From contig CAZZLQ010000032.1 in NCBI GenBank assembly GCA_964655245.1, positions 1 to 27,148 on the forward strand: a DNA stretch of 27,148 nucleotides, written 5' to 3'. A program made the position numbers and the translations under genes. The notes beneath the pieces were generated by a model. It had not been told where the DNA came from and did not search any database. It saw only the letters and a list, made by a program, of their open reading frames with translations. Positions 7,994 to 16,023 of this stretch are shown in pieces (position 1 is the first letter of the stretch; every line of letters starts with the position of its first letter). This stretch comes from JBEIHI01 sp964655245 (lineage in GTDB: Bacteria > Bdellovibrionota > UBA2394).

Positions 7994-8998
7994 CTATTGT
8001 TGTTTCAATAACACCAGCGCACGTTCTTGCTCTTTCAGGCTCAGATCGAATGGATTTTCTTTCCTCTTCATGGCGAGATACTTTTCCGCGGCGGCAACGT
8101 CACCAGCCTTCAGAGCCGCCTGAGTCACAACATCCAAAGTAGACCTTCGAGAGTCTTCTTCCTGATCCCTGGCTAACGAGTTCGCACCCAGGTGCACGGC
8201 TTCCTTGTATCGTCCATCGCGAAACGCCTCTGCAGCTAACAATCGATAGGGACCTGGATTTTCGGGCTCGGACTTGATGGCATGAACCAAAACCTCCCGG
8301 CGCTTCGACCAGTCCTGACGATGAGCATAAACATCGCTCATCACCATCGCAACATGAGCACTTCCAGGATGCCGATCGTACAAATCAGCAATCATCTGTT
8401 CGCCATCAACTCGACGCCCTTGCAACTCTGATATCGACAGGATCCCGTACAAAGCCTCCAGCTGAGTGGGCTCTACTGCCACCACTTCTTTCATTCGCGC
8501 CAAGCCCTCGTCCAGCTTTCCCTGGATCGCATTCACCTCTCCAAGAGTTGCCCTCGCAAAGAAGTTTTCTGGATCATACTGAATGACCCGCTCTAAAGAC
8601 TTCTCAGCCTCAATCCAGTTTTTGGCGTCAAAAAAATAATCAGCCCGAATGGCCCAGTACTCAGGGACGTGAGGATTCTGACGAATCAAATCCTCGAGAT
8701 GCTGCAAAAAATCAGCCTCTTGCCCCGATGACAAAAGGCTGACGAGCGTCTCTAAATTCTGAGCCAACGCTGCCTCTGACTTGAGTTCATCAGCAGCCGT
8801 TGCTCTTGCTGACATCGACTTTGGTTTGAGCGACTGCCATGAATGCGGCTTATGAAGTTCATCTACCGCCATGGAAGCAGGTTTGGAGCTCATGAATGGA
8901 ATGGGCAAAGACTCGGGACTCAGCAAAAGAGTGACGAGGCCCGCAAGACTCAAAACGGCAGCACCAACAGAACCCCAAAAAAACGTCTTTGATCCCAT
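7994..8998 (-). CDS. Membrane-anchored TPR protein
   Basis: A 334-residue protein with a short N terminus, one hydrophobic segment at about residues 7-27 and a long polar linker, so it is probably an inner-membrane protein with its bulk in the periplasm. From about residue 90 to 320 it is a run of tetratricopeptide repeats with typical spacing, for example ALYGILSISELQGR and YRLLAAEAFRDGRYKEAVHL. TPR arrays are protein-protein scaffolds; the partner is unknown. Start is ATG at 8998, with AAGG nine bases upstream. It is the promoter-proximal gene of the galU operon and is divergent from dnaK across about 120 bases. Confidence 0.85.
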   Translation of the reverse strand: MGSKTFFWGSVGAAVLSLAGLVTLLLSPESLPIPFMSSKPASMAVDELHKPHSWQSLKPKSMSARATAADELKSEAALAQNLETLVSLLSSGQEADFLQHLEDLIRQNPHVPEYWAIRADYFFDAKNWIEAEKSLERVIQYDPENFFARATLGEVNAIQGKLDEGLARMKEVVAVEPTQLEALYGILSISELQGRRVDGEQMIADLYDRHPGSAHVAMVMSDVYAHRQDWSKRREVLVHAIKSEPENPGPYRLLAAEAFRDGRYKEAVHLGANSLARDQEEDSRRSTLDVVTQAALKAGDVAAAEKYLAMKRKENPFDLSLKEQERALVLLKQQ

Positions 8999-9065
8999 AA
9001 AAGTGCCTTATCTTTAACAGATTTTGAAACTTCTCTAAAGGGGCCAAAAAATGACCGGGTATGGG

Positions 9066-9093
9066 TTGACCAGCCAGGAATCGTCCCTATTGT
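9066..9093 (+). promoter_or_regulatory. Sigma-70-type promoter of dnaK
   Basis: TTGACC (9066-9071; five of six) is followed after 16 bases by TATTGT (9088-9093). The predicted start near 9100 leaves a short leader containing AGAGGAG before the dnaK ATG at 9119. I see no CIRCE inverted repeat in the interval, so HrcA control is not supported. Confidence 0.6.
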
Positions 9094-9118
9094 GCTGGAA
9101 AGAGGAGTTTTTACAATT

Positions 9119-11029
9119 ATGGGACGATGTATAGGAATTGACTTAGGAACGACGAACTCGGTTGTGGCGATCATGGAAGGTGGCCAACCCAAAGTTCTTA
9201 CCAATGAAGAAGGCGGACGAACCACGCCGTCTGTCGTAGGCTTTGCCAAAGATGGGAGTAAGCTTGTCGGGCAAGTGGCCAAAAGACAGGCTGTGACGAA
9301 CCCTCAAAACACGGTGTTCTCAGCCAAGCGCTTTATCGGCCGGACCTTTGAAGAAGCGAAGGATGAAATCACCAAAGTTCCCTACAAAGTTGTTCGCGGC
9401 GAGCGAAACGATCCCCGCTTCGACATTCAAGGGAAGAATTACACCCCTCAAGAGATCTCCGCTCAAGTTCTGATGAAGCTGAAGAAGGCGGCTGAAGACT
9501 ATTTGGGTCAACCTGTGACGGAAGCTGTAATCACGGTGCCCGCTTACTTCAATGATTCACAACGACAGGCAACCAAAGATGCCGGTGCGATCGCCGGGCT
9601 CGAAGTGAAAAGAATTATCAACGAGCCGACTGCGGCCGCTCTTTCTTACGGATTAGACAAGAAGAAAGATGAAACAATCGTTGTTTATGACCTCGGAGGA
9701 GGAACTTTTGACATCTCCGTTCTCGAAGTAGGCGACAACGTCGTTGAAGTTAAGGCAACCAATGGAGATACTCACCTCGGAGGAGATGACTTTGACATTC
9801 GAGTCATGGATTGGCTCATTCAGGAATTCAAAAGGGACCAAGGAATCGATCTATCGAAAGATCCGATGGCGGTTCAACGATTGCGAGAAGCCTCAGAGAA
9901 AGCCAAAGTCGAACTCTCGACGACCCTGGAAACAGAGATCAATCTTCCTTTCATCACGGCTGACGCCTCAGGCCCCAAGCATCTTCAGGTAAAGTTAACT
10001 CGAAGCAAATTTGAATCGCTGATCGAAGACCTTCTTCAAAAAAGCCTCGAACCCTGCCGTCAAGCGATGAAGGACGCGGGCATTGAGAAAAGCAAGATCG
10101 ACGAGGTCGTACTGGTCGGAGGAAGTACAAGGATTCCTCGCGTTCAACAACTCGTCCGAGATTTCTTTGGAAAAGAGCCCAACAAGTCGGTCAACCCCGA
10201 CGAAGTCGTGGCGATCGGAGCGGCTGTTCAAGCAGGAGTTCTTACGGGTGATGTGAAGGATGTTCTTCTTCTCGATGTCTGTCCGCTTTCGCTGGGCATT
10301 GAGACCTTGGGTGGCGTGATGACAAAGCTCATTGAGCGCAACACCACCATCCCCTGCCGCAAGAGCGAAACATTCTCAACAGCAGCCGACAGCCAAACCA
10401 GCGTTCAGATTCACGTTCTTCAAGGAGAGCGCGAGATGGCTCGAGACAATAGAACGCTTGGACACTTTTTCCTCGAAGGAATTCCGGCGGCCCCCCGAGG
10501 CATTCCTCAGATTGAAGTGACATTTGATATTGATGCGAACGGAATCTTGAGCGTGTCTGCCAAAGATAAGGCAACAAGTAAGCAGCAAAGTATTCGGATT
10601 GAAAGCTCATCAGGACTCAACAAGGACGACATCGAGAAGATGATCAAAGATGCTGAGGCCAATCGAGAAGAAGACAAGGCCAAACATGAAGCCGTTGTTG
10701 CTCGAAACAACTTGGACCAGCTCATCTTCCAATCAGAGAAGTTGATGAAAGAGCAGGGAGATAAATTGGATGCTGAGAGTAAATCAGCATTTAATGCCGC
10801 CCTCGACAAAGGCCGAGATGCGCTCAAATCTGAGTCTCCATCTGAGATCAAAAAAGCGCTCGAGGACATTACCAATGTGAGCCACAAAATGGCGGAGAAA
10901 CTCTACAAATCCACTGGTGGCGCAGGAGCCCCCGGCGCGACTGGAGCCGAAGGCAGCGCCGGCGCTCCCAATGAGGATGTGATCGATGCAGAGTTTACCG
11001 AAAGAAAGGATGATGGCGGTAAAGCCTAA
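9119..11029 (+). CDS. dnaK: Molecular chaperone DnaK (Hsp70)
   Basis: Full-length Hsp70 of 636 residues. The ATPase domain opens with GRCIGIDLGTTNS, has the phosphate-2 loop VYDLGGGTFD and the adenosine motif VVLVGGSTRIPRV; the interdomain linker is DVLLLDV. The substrate-binding domain and helical lid follow, ending in an acidic tail DVIDAEFTE after a Gly/Ala-rich stretch, as in bacterial DnaK. It refolds proteins with DnaJ and GrpE, neither of which is nearby. I chose ATG 9119: it gives the conserved N terminus and has AGAGGAG upstream. An in-frame GTG at 9092 is rejected because it lies in the -10 element. The gene stands alone with its own promoter and terminator. Confidence 0.98.
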   Translation: MGRCIGIDLGTTNSVVAIMEGGQPKVLTNEEGGRTTPSVVGFAKDGSKLVGQVAKRQAVTNPQNTVFSAKRFIGRTFEEAKDEITKVPYKVVRGERNDPRFDIQGKNYTPQEISAQVLMKLKKAAEDYLGQPVTEAVITVPAYFNDSQRQATKDAGAIAGLEVKRIINEPTAAALSYGLDKKKDETIVVYDLGGGTFDISVLEVGDNVVEVKATNGDTHLGGDDFDIRVMDWLIQEFKRDQGIDLSKDPMAVQRLREASEKAKVELSTTLETEINLPFITADASGPKHLQVKLTRSKFESLIEDLLQKSLEPCRQAMKDAGIEKSKIDEVVLVGGSTRIPRVQQLVRDFFGKEPNKSVNPDEVVAIGAAVQAGVLTGDVKDVLLLDVCPLSLGIETLGGVMTKLIERNTTIPCRKSETFSTAADSQTSVQIHVLQGEREMARDNRTLGHFFLEGIPAAPRGIPQIEVTFDIDANGILSVSAKDKATSKQQSIRIESSSGLNKDDIEKMIKDAEANREEDKAKHEAVVARNNLDQLIFQSEKLMKEQGDKLDAESKSAFNAALDKGRDALKSESPSEIKKALEDITNVSHKMAEKLYKSTGGAGAPGATGAEGSAGAPNEDVIDAEFTERKDDGGKA

Positions 11030-11073
11030 GAAACCCCCAAAATCATCGTTTCGGAATGATTCACAGAACCTAA

Positions 11074-11110
11074 AAGAGGCCCTACCCCCCGGTTGGGCCT
11101 CTTGTTTTTT
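11074..11110 (+). terminator. Intrinsic terminator of dnaK
   Basis: AAGAGGCCC (11074-11082) pairs perfectly with GGGCCTCTT (11095-11103), loop of 12 bases, followed by G and six T. It lies 45 bases after the dnaK stop and is a textbook rho-independent terminator. Confidence 0.92.
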
Positions 11111-11166
11111 AGGGGCTGGTCAACGCATTGATTCTGTGGCAAAAAGCGCGCATCCAAGGACCAGTT

Positions 11167-11571
11167 ATGTCGGAAATGGCATCACATTCTGAATCCATTG
11201 TTTCGTGGGATCTTTTTGAAGATCTTCAGGGAATTCTTTCCGGACCTCGCGAGTTCGAGGCCCTGCTTCGTAAGTTTTTTGACCTGACACAAACAGATAT
11301 TCAGGAAATCAAAGCGGCCTTCCTCAAGGGCGAATTCAACCGATTAGAGCGAATTGCTCACCGAATGATTTCAAGTGCCCATCCCATTGGCGCGATTCAA
11401 ATGATTTCGATCCTACGCGATGTCGAGCGATTGGCATTGCATGCCAGCACCCAGGCATTGAGAGACCAAATCAAACTCTTGGATCAGTGTTTTCAAAAAA
11501 CGAAGTTTCTGATTGAGCAGCGGCTAAACAAAAACAATCAACTGGCGGATTCCTCGAAAGGAAACCTATGA
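11167..11571 (+). CDS. Hpt domain phosphotransfer protein
   Basis: A 134-residue all-helical cytoplasmic protein. The motif RIAHRMISSAHPIGA (about 62-76) matches the histidine phosphotransfer (Hpt) signature AHxLKGxAxxxGA, with H65 as the likely phosphorylated residue. Hpt proteins relay phosphate between hybrid histidine kinases and response regulators. ATG at 11167 has AAGGA seven bases upstream; a longer reading from a TTG at 11128 has no site and is not preferred. The stop overlaps the start of the response regulator gene as ATGA, so the pair is co-translated and H65 probably serves D66 of that regulator. No sensor kinase is in the window. Confidence 0.82.
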   Translation: MSEMASHSESIVSWDLFEDLQGILSGPREFEALLRKFFDLTQTDIQEIKAAFLKGEFNRLERIAHRMISSAHPIGAIQMISILRDVERLALHASTQALRDQIKLLDQCFQKTKFLIEQRLNKNNQLADSSKGNL

Positions 11572-12191
11572 ACACCGCTCAGATGATAACTAAGCCTGCG
11601 CCTCAATTACAAGGCAGAGTACTCATCGTTGAAGACAACGAGATCCTTGGTCAGGTTATTTTTGAATACCTGTCCAAGCTCGGCGTCGAATGCGTCTGGT
11701 CAAGAACCTATGAAGAAGCCTCTCAAGAGCTCTCTAAGAGAGGCTTCCATGCTGTGATCGTTGATGTGTACTTGAACTCCGATGACCCTCAGGGGCTGGA
11801 CCTTGTACGCTCTCTTGAGCCTCGAGGAATTCCCGTTGTTTTGATGAGTGGACGCGCCGATCTCAGAATTGCCAAAGAGGCGATGAACTGCGGCGCGAGA
11901 CATTTGCTCGAAAAACCTTTTCAAATCGAAGAGCTCAAGCCCATTCTTCAAAAGATTTGGACTGAGCCTTCGGGCATGACCGGAATGATTGAGCGCTACC
12001 TCGACACTCACGGACTGACCGAAAAAGAGAAGGAAATTGCTCGTTGTATCTTGAAGGGGCTTTCCAATCGCGAGATCGCTGAAATCAATTCGAACACGGA
12101 GAAAACGGTCAAAGCTCATGTCACTGCGATTTTTCAAAAATGCACGGTGAAGACCAGAACCGAGCTCATTAACGACATCATTGGAATTTAA
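11568..12191 (+). CDS. Response regulator, receiver plus LuxR-type HTH (NarL/FixJ style)
   Basis: A 207-residue two-domain regulator. The receiver (about 17-130) has the acidic pair E22/D23 in VEDNE, phospho-acceptor D66 in VIVDVY, S94 in LMSGR and K116 in LEKPF, so it should be phosphorylatable. Residues 147-207 form a LuxR/GerE helix-turn-helix: LTEKEKEIARCILKGLSNRE followed by TEKTVKAHVTAIFQK, the DNA-reading helix. Known members activate transcription as dimers. It overlaps the Hpt gene by four bases and ends eight bases before a secreted enzyme gene, suggesting that gene is regulated with, or by, the phosphorelay. Its target promoter is not identifiable here. Confidence 0.92.
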   Translation: MNTAQMITKPAPQLQGRVLIVEDNEILGQVIFEYLSKLGVECVWSRTYEEASQELSKRGFHAVIVDVYLNSDDPQGLDLVRSLEPRGIPVVLMSGRADLRIAKEAMNCGARHLLEKPFQIEELKPILQKIWTEPSGMTGMIERYLDTHGLTEKEKEIARCILKGLSNREIAEINSNTEKTVKAHVTAIFQKCTVKTRTELINDIIGI

Positions 12192-12199
12192 CGGAATCC

Positions 12200-13453
12200 A
12201 TGGCGTTGGCAGCTTCCAGTCTGATTTCACTTGCCATTCTGTTAGTGGGCATCGATCAGCCCGGCAGTCCCCGTTGCAAAACGGCCATCGTTCAAACTTT
12301 GGACTTTCAAACAGATCGCGTTGATCTCGCCCTTGAAAATGGCACTCAGCCACTCGAGCATGTCCGCATCCACATTCTTTCTCGAAATCGGGACTGGAAA
12401 ACATCGATTGAGCTTCTGCGCGACTATTTGATTGCCATGAATACTCTCAAGGAGATGCGCCTTGAAGTGCTCATCTCCGATGACGTGGATGAGACAAGCA
12501 TGGATACTCATGTCATCAAGGAGTTGGAACGTCGAGATACCGTATTGAGAGGTCTAATAAATCGAAGTCCTGCGGGAGTAAGAGAAAGAGTCTATCTTCA
12601 TTATGCTGAGCAAGACTTGGATTTTTGGGCCCAGGACTCCAGTAAGCCATTGCAGCAAGGTTACCCCCTGGTTCCCGCCTCAATGGACAAGAATCGATTC
12701 AGCCAAACGCTCGCCTCGACGATCTACTCCAAGACAGATCGAGTCATAAGCGGATTTGAGGGCGGAAATCTCGTCGTGGGACAACGGCATATTTTTACAC
12801 TCTCGAGCTTGATGTCGATCAATCAAACTAAAAATGCAGAGGTCTCTCGCTTTTTTGGTAAGCCCATTTTTGCCCTTGATTTGGACTCTCCGGAACTTCC
12901 TCATTTTCACATGAACTTTCACTCTGATCTCATCGTTGCCATCGTTTATAGCCCAGAGCTCAAACAAGAAGTGATTCTTTTGAGTTCTCCTCAAATGGCG
13001 ATGGAAGTACTGAGTTCAATCTCAGATCCCTCATATGAAGCCGAATTGATCATGAATGATATGATCAAGTTTAGAACCTATTTTGACTCGTGGAATGATC
13101 ATAACGTGAGACTGACTCAAGCACTGTCCAATGAAGGGTATCTGGTGCGATTGATTCCCGGAGTCACCTTCCCAAAAATCGAACAATCCCCCTTCAGTTT
13201 TTCAAAGTCGGGACCTCGCAGCCCGCTGCTGTATTACAACTACGTGAATGCTGTTTTTTCTGAGGACTACGTTTTAATGCCCTGGCTCGAAGTCAACGAA
13301 CTCGATGAGGCGGCTTCAAAAGTCTACAGCGCTCTCGGCCTTCGACCCATTCCAATGCCCTCCGCTCGCAAGCTTTTGCCCTATCACGGAGCGATTCGAT
13401 GCGCCTCCTACACTGGTCGAAAGGCCTGTGCATTTTCTGTTGAAACGAAGTGA
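12200..13453 (+). CDS. Exported pentein-fold protein, agmatine/peptidylarginine deiminase-like
   Basis: A 417-residue protein starting with a hydrophobic N terminus (about residues 4-17, LAASSLISLAILLV) consistent with export. Four motifs in the right order resemble the agmatine deiminase/Porphyromonas-type peptidylarginine deiminase family: FWAQDSSKP (W143, D146, in place of W-x-R-D), FEGGNLVV (187-190), FHSD (H241/D243, the HxD pair) and HGAIRCASYT (C401, in place of GGxHCxT). These correspond to the catalytic Asp, His/Asp and nucleophilic Cys of guanidine-modifying enzymes. Motif surroundings are divergent, so substrate and even activity are open. ATG at 12200 follows the response regulator by eight bases with ACGGA before it. 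An alternative is a non-enzymatic pentein-fold binder. Confidence 0.65.
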   Translation: MALAASSLISLAILLVGIDQPGSPRCKTAIVQTLDFQTDRVDLALENGTQPLEHVRIHILSRNRDWKTSIELLRDYLIAMNTLKEMRLEVLISDDVDETSMDTHVIKELERRDTVLRGLINRSPAGVRERVYLHYAEQDLDFWAQDSSKPLQQGYPLVPASMDKNRFSQTLASTIYSKTDRVISGFEGGNLVVGQRHIFTLSSLMSINQTKNAEVSRFFGKPIFALDLDSPELPHFHMNFHSDLIVAIVYSPELKQEVILLSSPQMAMEVLSSISDPSYEAELIMNDMIKFRTYFDSWNDHNVRLTQALSNEGYLVRLIPGVTFPKIEQSPFSFSKSGPRSPLLYYNYVNAVFSEDYVLMPWLEVNELDEAASKVYSALGLRPIPMPSARKLLPYHGAIRCASYTGRKACAFSVETK

Positions 13454-13514
13454 ATCGCCCCCTCCAATTCCCGCTTTGCCCATATGAGTCGCAGGAGACC
13501 CCCGCCATTTAAGC

Positions 13515-13542
13515 CTATAAACTGGTTTTATTGAGTTTATAG
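13515..13542. repeat. Inverted repeat just upstream of the sigma-54 promoter
   Basis: CTATAAAC (13515-13522) and GTTTATAG (13535-13542) are perfect eight-base inverted arms around a 12-base spacer, ending two bases before the -24 element. No T-run follows, so it is a poor terminator. It could be a regulator binding site for the lipoprotein promoter, though activator sites for sigma-54 promoters are usually further upstream. Confidence 0.55.
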
Positions 13543-13544
13543 CC

Positions 13545-13560
13545 TGGCACTAAGATTGCA
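13545..13560 (+). promoter_or_regulatory. Sigma-54 (RpoN) promoter of the lipoprotein pair
   Basis: TGGCAC (13545-13550), five bases, then TTGCA (13556-13560). The GG and GC doublets are separated by exactly ten bases, as required for -24/-12 promoters, and both half-sites match the consensus TGGCAC-N5-TTGCW in full. Transcription would start near 13571, about 74 bases before the first lipoprotein ATG. Such promoters need an AAA+ activator; none is in the window. Confidence 0.85.
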
Positions 13561-13644
13561 TATAGGGCGAAAACCAACTCCGGATTTTGGCACTCTTCAC
13601 AAGGGGGGCAGAGCTCGGGGAAGGGAGTAAGAAAGGGGTAACAA

Positions 13645-14550
13645 ATGAAACGCATCGCTCTGCTGCCAGCAGCAGTGAGCGTGCTTTCCACAATCCTTGT
13701 TGCCTGTGGATCTGGAGGCGCGGAAGAAGCCGTCCAGATCAAACAGGATTCGTCTCAAACTCGCCGGATCGCCGGGGAGCAATGGGCGAAACAACAAGAA
13801 CAGAAAGCGCGTGCAGACTTTAACAGTCGTGGCGGGAAGGATCCGATCTACAGTCGGCTCTCATCGCCTGCACCAACAAATCCTAACAACTCGATGAATG
13901 GGAATTCTCAATCCAACTCTTTGGCCATGAGCCAAATGGGAGGCAACAGCGAAAGCTCGACGGGAGATCTTCTGAAAATGGGCGCTGTTGGTCTTGCCAT
14001 GATGGCCATCACCCAAGGTTTCAATGGCGAAAAGCTCGCTGGAGCTCTTGGGGTGGACGGCTCCAAAGACTCCCAGGAAAAAGAAGCGAAGGAAAAGAAA
14101 TCCACTGAGAGTTCATCTGCCATTTCAAATCCATCAATCGCCGCAACCACAGTCGTATCGGATCCATCCCTCGGGACAAAGGGAGTGGAAGCCACCGCAA
14201 ATCTGTCAGTCATTACAAAAGACGCTCGTGAGACAAATAGTGTGAAGTTTGAGGAAGTAAAGCAAAGCACTGACTTGATCCCTGCGGCTCAGGCACATCT
14301 CGATCAACACCTCGAGGCTGTAGCGAAAACATCGGCCGATGATGCGGCTAAGGAAAAGGACGCGGTTCCGAAAGAACAGGAGTCGCCGCCTATCGATATT
14401 GCTCTTCCCGCAGGCTACAAGATTGTCTTCTACGATCTAGAGCCAACCGTTGAGTGCGAGCCATCCCATGAGACGAATGGGGGACTCACCTCCGAGGTGA
14501 ATGCGATTTTTTCAAAAGCAAGTGTGACGGAGTTAGGGGGTAACAAATGA
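13645..14550 (+). CDS. Lipoprotein of unknown function, sigma-54 controlled
   Basis: A 301-residue lipoprotein: positive start MKR, hydrophobic segment and lipobox LVAC (acylated Cys at residue 21), followed by GSGG. The mature part is low in complexity, rich in Ser, Asn, Ala, Lys and Glu, with a more hydrophobic patch LLKMGAVGLAMMAITQGF near residue 110 and a short ordered-looking end (IDIALPAGYKIVFYDLEPTV). I do not recognise a family. ATG at 13645 follows GGGGTAACAA. It overlaps the next lipoprotein gene as ATGA. The sigma-54 promoter about 100 bases upstream is the only promoter seen. Confidence 0.85.
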   Translation: MKRIALLPAAVSVLSTILVACGSGGAEEAVQIKQDSSQTRRIAGEQWAKQQEQKARADFNSRGGKDPIYSRLSSPAPTNPNNSMNGNSQSNSLAMSQMGGNSESSTGDLLKMGAVGLAMMAITQGFNGEKLAGALGVDGSKDSQEKEAKEKKSTESSSAISNPSIAATTVVSDPSLGTKGVEATANLSVITKDARETNSVKFEEVKQSTDLIPAAQAHLDQHLEAVAKTSADDAAKEKDAVPKEQESPPIDIALPAGYKIVFYDLEPTVECEPSHETNGGLTSEVNAIFSKASVTELGGNK

Positions 14551-15323
14551 AACCAAACAAACTCATAGCGTTAGGCGCTGTCGGCCTTTTGGTCGGATGT
14601 GCTGGCGGAGATCCAAGTGATGAGCGCATCATCAACGTGCCTCCGCAGTCATCGGTTGCGCAAAACAGTATTCGAAAAAATGAAGATTCAAGCTCTTCAG
14701 CTGCTCGAGGAATATCGGGCGCTGCCCAGATGAGTCAGAACATATCATCGGGATTCGGTGAAGCCGGTCAGCAACTCGCGGCTGCTCAACAGCAAAGAGA
14801 CCAGGAAGAAAAAGATCGTCTAAAACATGAGGCTGAGCAAAATGCTCTGGATCGCGCCCACAAAGCCATGATGGAAGACAAGAGAAATGCTGCGGAAGAA
14901 AAACAATCTATCATGAACCTCTTTAGCGATGCCATGGCTGCTTCGCTCATGCTCAAGATGACCAACCCAGATCCTTGCGCGAATCAGAGCTTCATCGATG
15001 GTCTATCCGGCTTAGGAAAGGCACTCGGCGATGGTCTTGCCGCCACGAAAAAGGGATTGAACGAGCAAGAGGAATCCGCGGAAGAAACCCAAGCTGGAGT
15101 AACTCACGCTGATGTGTCTCCACCCATGATACCGGCAGCTCCTATCAGCCAGCCCGCTCCGGCGGTCATACCGATTGCAGCTCCAGTGACGGAGCCCTCG
15201 AGCACGCAAACCTTAGTGATTCAAACGAATCCACAGCCGGCCGCACCCCCTATTCCAACGGGTGCGCCACTAGGCCCACTGCCTCCATGGTTTGATCCCG
15301 GCGCTCCGACTCTGATCCAGTAG
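14547..15323 (+). CDS. Second lipoprotein of the pair, unknown function
   Basis: A 258-residue lipoprotein with MKPNK start and lipobox LVGC (Cys at residue 18) followed by AGGD. The mature chain has a Ser/Gln-rich start, a charged helical stretch of about 70-120 rich in Glu, Lys, Gln and Arg that looks coiled-coil, a helical patch (LFSDAMAASLMLKM) and a Pro/Ala-rich tail ending in a Pro-rich segment. No family recognised. Its translation start region (GGGGTAACAAATGAAAC) is identical over 17 bases to that of the preceding lipoprotein, and both share a hydrophobic 'MAxxLMLKM/LLKMGAVGLAMM' patch, hinting at a duplication. Co-translated with its neighbour (ATGA) and closed by a strong terminator. 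Confidence 0.85.
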   Translation: MKPNKLIALGAVGLLVGCAGGDPSDERIINVPPQSSVAQNSIRKNEDSSSSAARGISGAAQMSQNISSGFGEAGQQLAAAQQQRDQEEKDRLKHEAEQNALDRAHKAMMEDKRNAAEEKQSIMNLFSDAMAASLMLKMTNPDPCANQSFIDGLSGLGKALGDGLAATKKGLNEQEESAEETQAGVTHADVSPPMIPAAPISQPAPAVIPIAAPVTEPSSTQTLVIQTNPQPAAPPIPTGAPLGPLPPWFDPGAPTLIQ

Positions 15324-15373
15324 CCGAGTCTTTAGATCAAGATTCATAGTGAAACATCCTCCTTCTTAAAAAC

Positions 15374-15415
15374 GCCCCCACCGAGAAGTGTCTTGGTGGG
15401 GGCTTTTCTTTGTTT
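15374..15415 (+). terminator. Intrinsic terminator of the lipoprotein pair
   Basis: GCCCCCACC (15374-15382) pairs perfectly with GGTGGGGGC (15395-15403) around a 12-base loop, followed by TTTTCTTTGTTT. It lies 50 bases after the second lipoprotein stop. Both flanking genes read the same way, so it separates two plus-strand transcripts. Confidence 0.92.
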
Positions 15416-15513
15416 CCGGACATCCGTTCCGACTTCCGCCACAGCCTGCAGCCTGCCGATGCCATAATCACAGGCCGATCGAAGGTCCACCTTCTTGCAT
15501 TGAGTCGGACATC

Positions 15514-16023
15514 ATGAAGAAGACATTGATCCATTGGCGCCTATCCATCCCCGATCGACCATCCCTTGCTGAGGATCGGCATTTCCAGCGTAAGATGATC
15601 CAAATTCTCAGTGGCGCGTCCCGAAGGCTGAGGGCCAAATTTTATTCCGCATTTTGTGAAAATTTTCAGTTTCACCTTTTGGTTGAAATCTCGCCAGAAA
15701 GAGTTGCGGCCTTCGAAACCCTGGTCTCCAATCTCACAAGGCAAGCGGTCAACTCCGAAGCCCCAACAAACTTACGATTTAACGCCCTCGACCGCAGCAT
15801 CCTCAAAGAAGCCCGATCACTGAGTTTCTCGGAGTTCTCAGAGAGTCTTGTAGAACTACCGCCCGAGAATGTATCCATTGCGATCAATCCCAAGACGAGC
15901 ATTCATCGTTTTCGAATCGTTATTAACAGCCGTCCAATCTGGGCAACGAAACGCTGCCTCTTGATTCAGGCACCCCTATCAAAGGGATTCTTTCGCAATC
16001 CCATGAAGAGCGCTCGAGCATGA
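15514..16023 (+). CDS. Degenerate Y1 (REP-type) transposase-like protein
   Basis: A 169-residue protein whose N-terminal half resembles the Y1-HUH domain of REP-associated transposases (RayT/TnpA-REP). A beta-strand start (HWRLSIPDRPSLAEDRHFQR) is followed about 30 residues later by ENFQFHLLVEIS, the position where these proteins carry MPNHxHLLVE. The first His of the HUH pair is Gln here (QFH), and the catalytic Tyr expected downstream (around LTRQAVN) is missing, so strand cleavage is unlikely. It may be a domesticated DNA-binding protein. ATG at 15514 was chosen because the reading upstream crosses the terminator; the ribosome site is weak. The stop overlaps the ComM-like gene as ATGA, so the two are co-translated. 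Assignment rests on motif pattern alone and needs a profile search. Confidence 0.45.
   Translation: MKKTLIHWRLSIPDRPSLAEDRHFQRKMIQILSGASRRLRAKFYSAFCENFQFHLLVEISPERVAAFETLVSNLTRQAVNSEAPTNLRFNALDRSILKEARSLSFSEFSESLVELPPENVSIAINPKTSIHRFRIVINSRPIWATKRCLLIQAPLSKGFFRNPMKSARA

Noticed and set aside
9092..9118. GTG start nine codons upstream of the chosen dnaK start
   Set aside because: It overlaps the -10 element and the ribosome site itself lies inside the extension; the conserved DnaK N terminus begins at 9119.
11700..12404. 234-codon open frame on the minus strand
   Set aside because: Antisense to the response regulator and the start of the deiminase-like gene, both of which carry complete family motifs.
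13515..13542. Inverted repeat considered as terminator of the deiminase-like gene
   Set aside because: The stem is A/T-rich with a 12-base loop and is followed by CCTGGC instead of a T-run.
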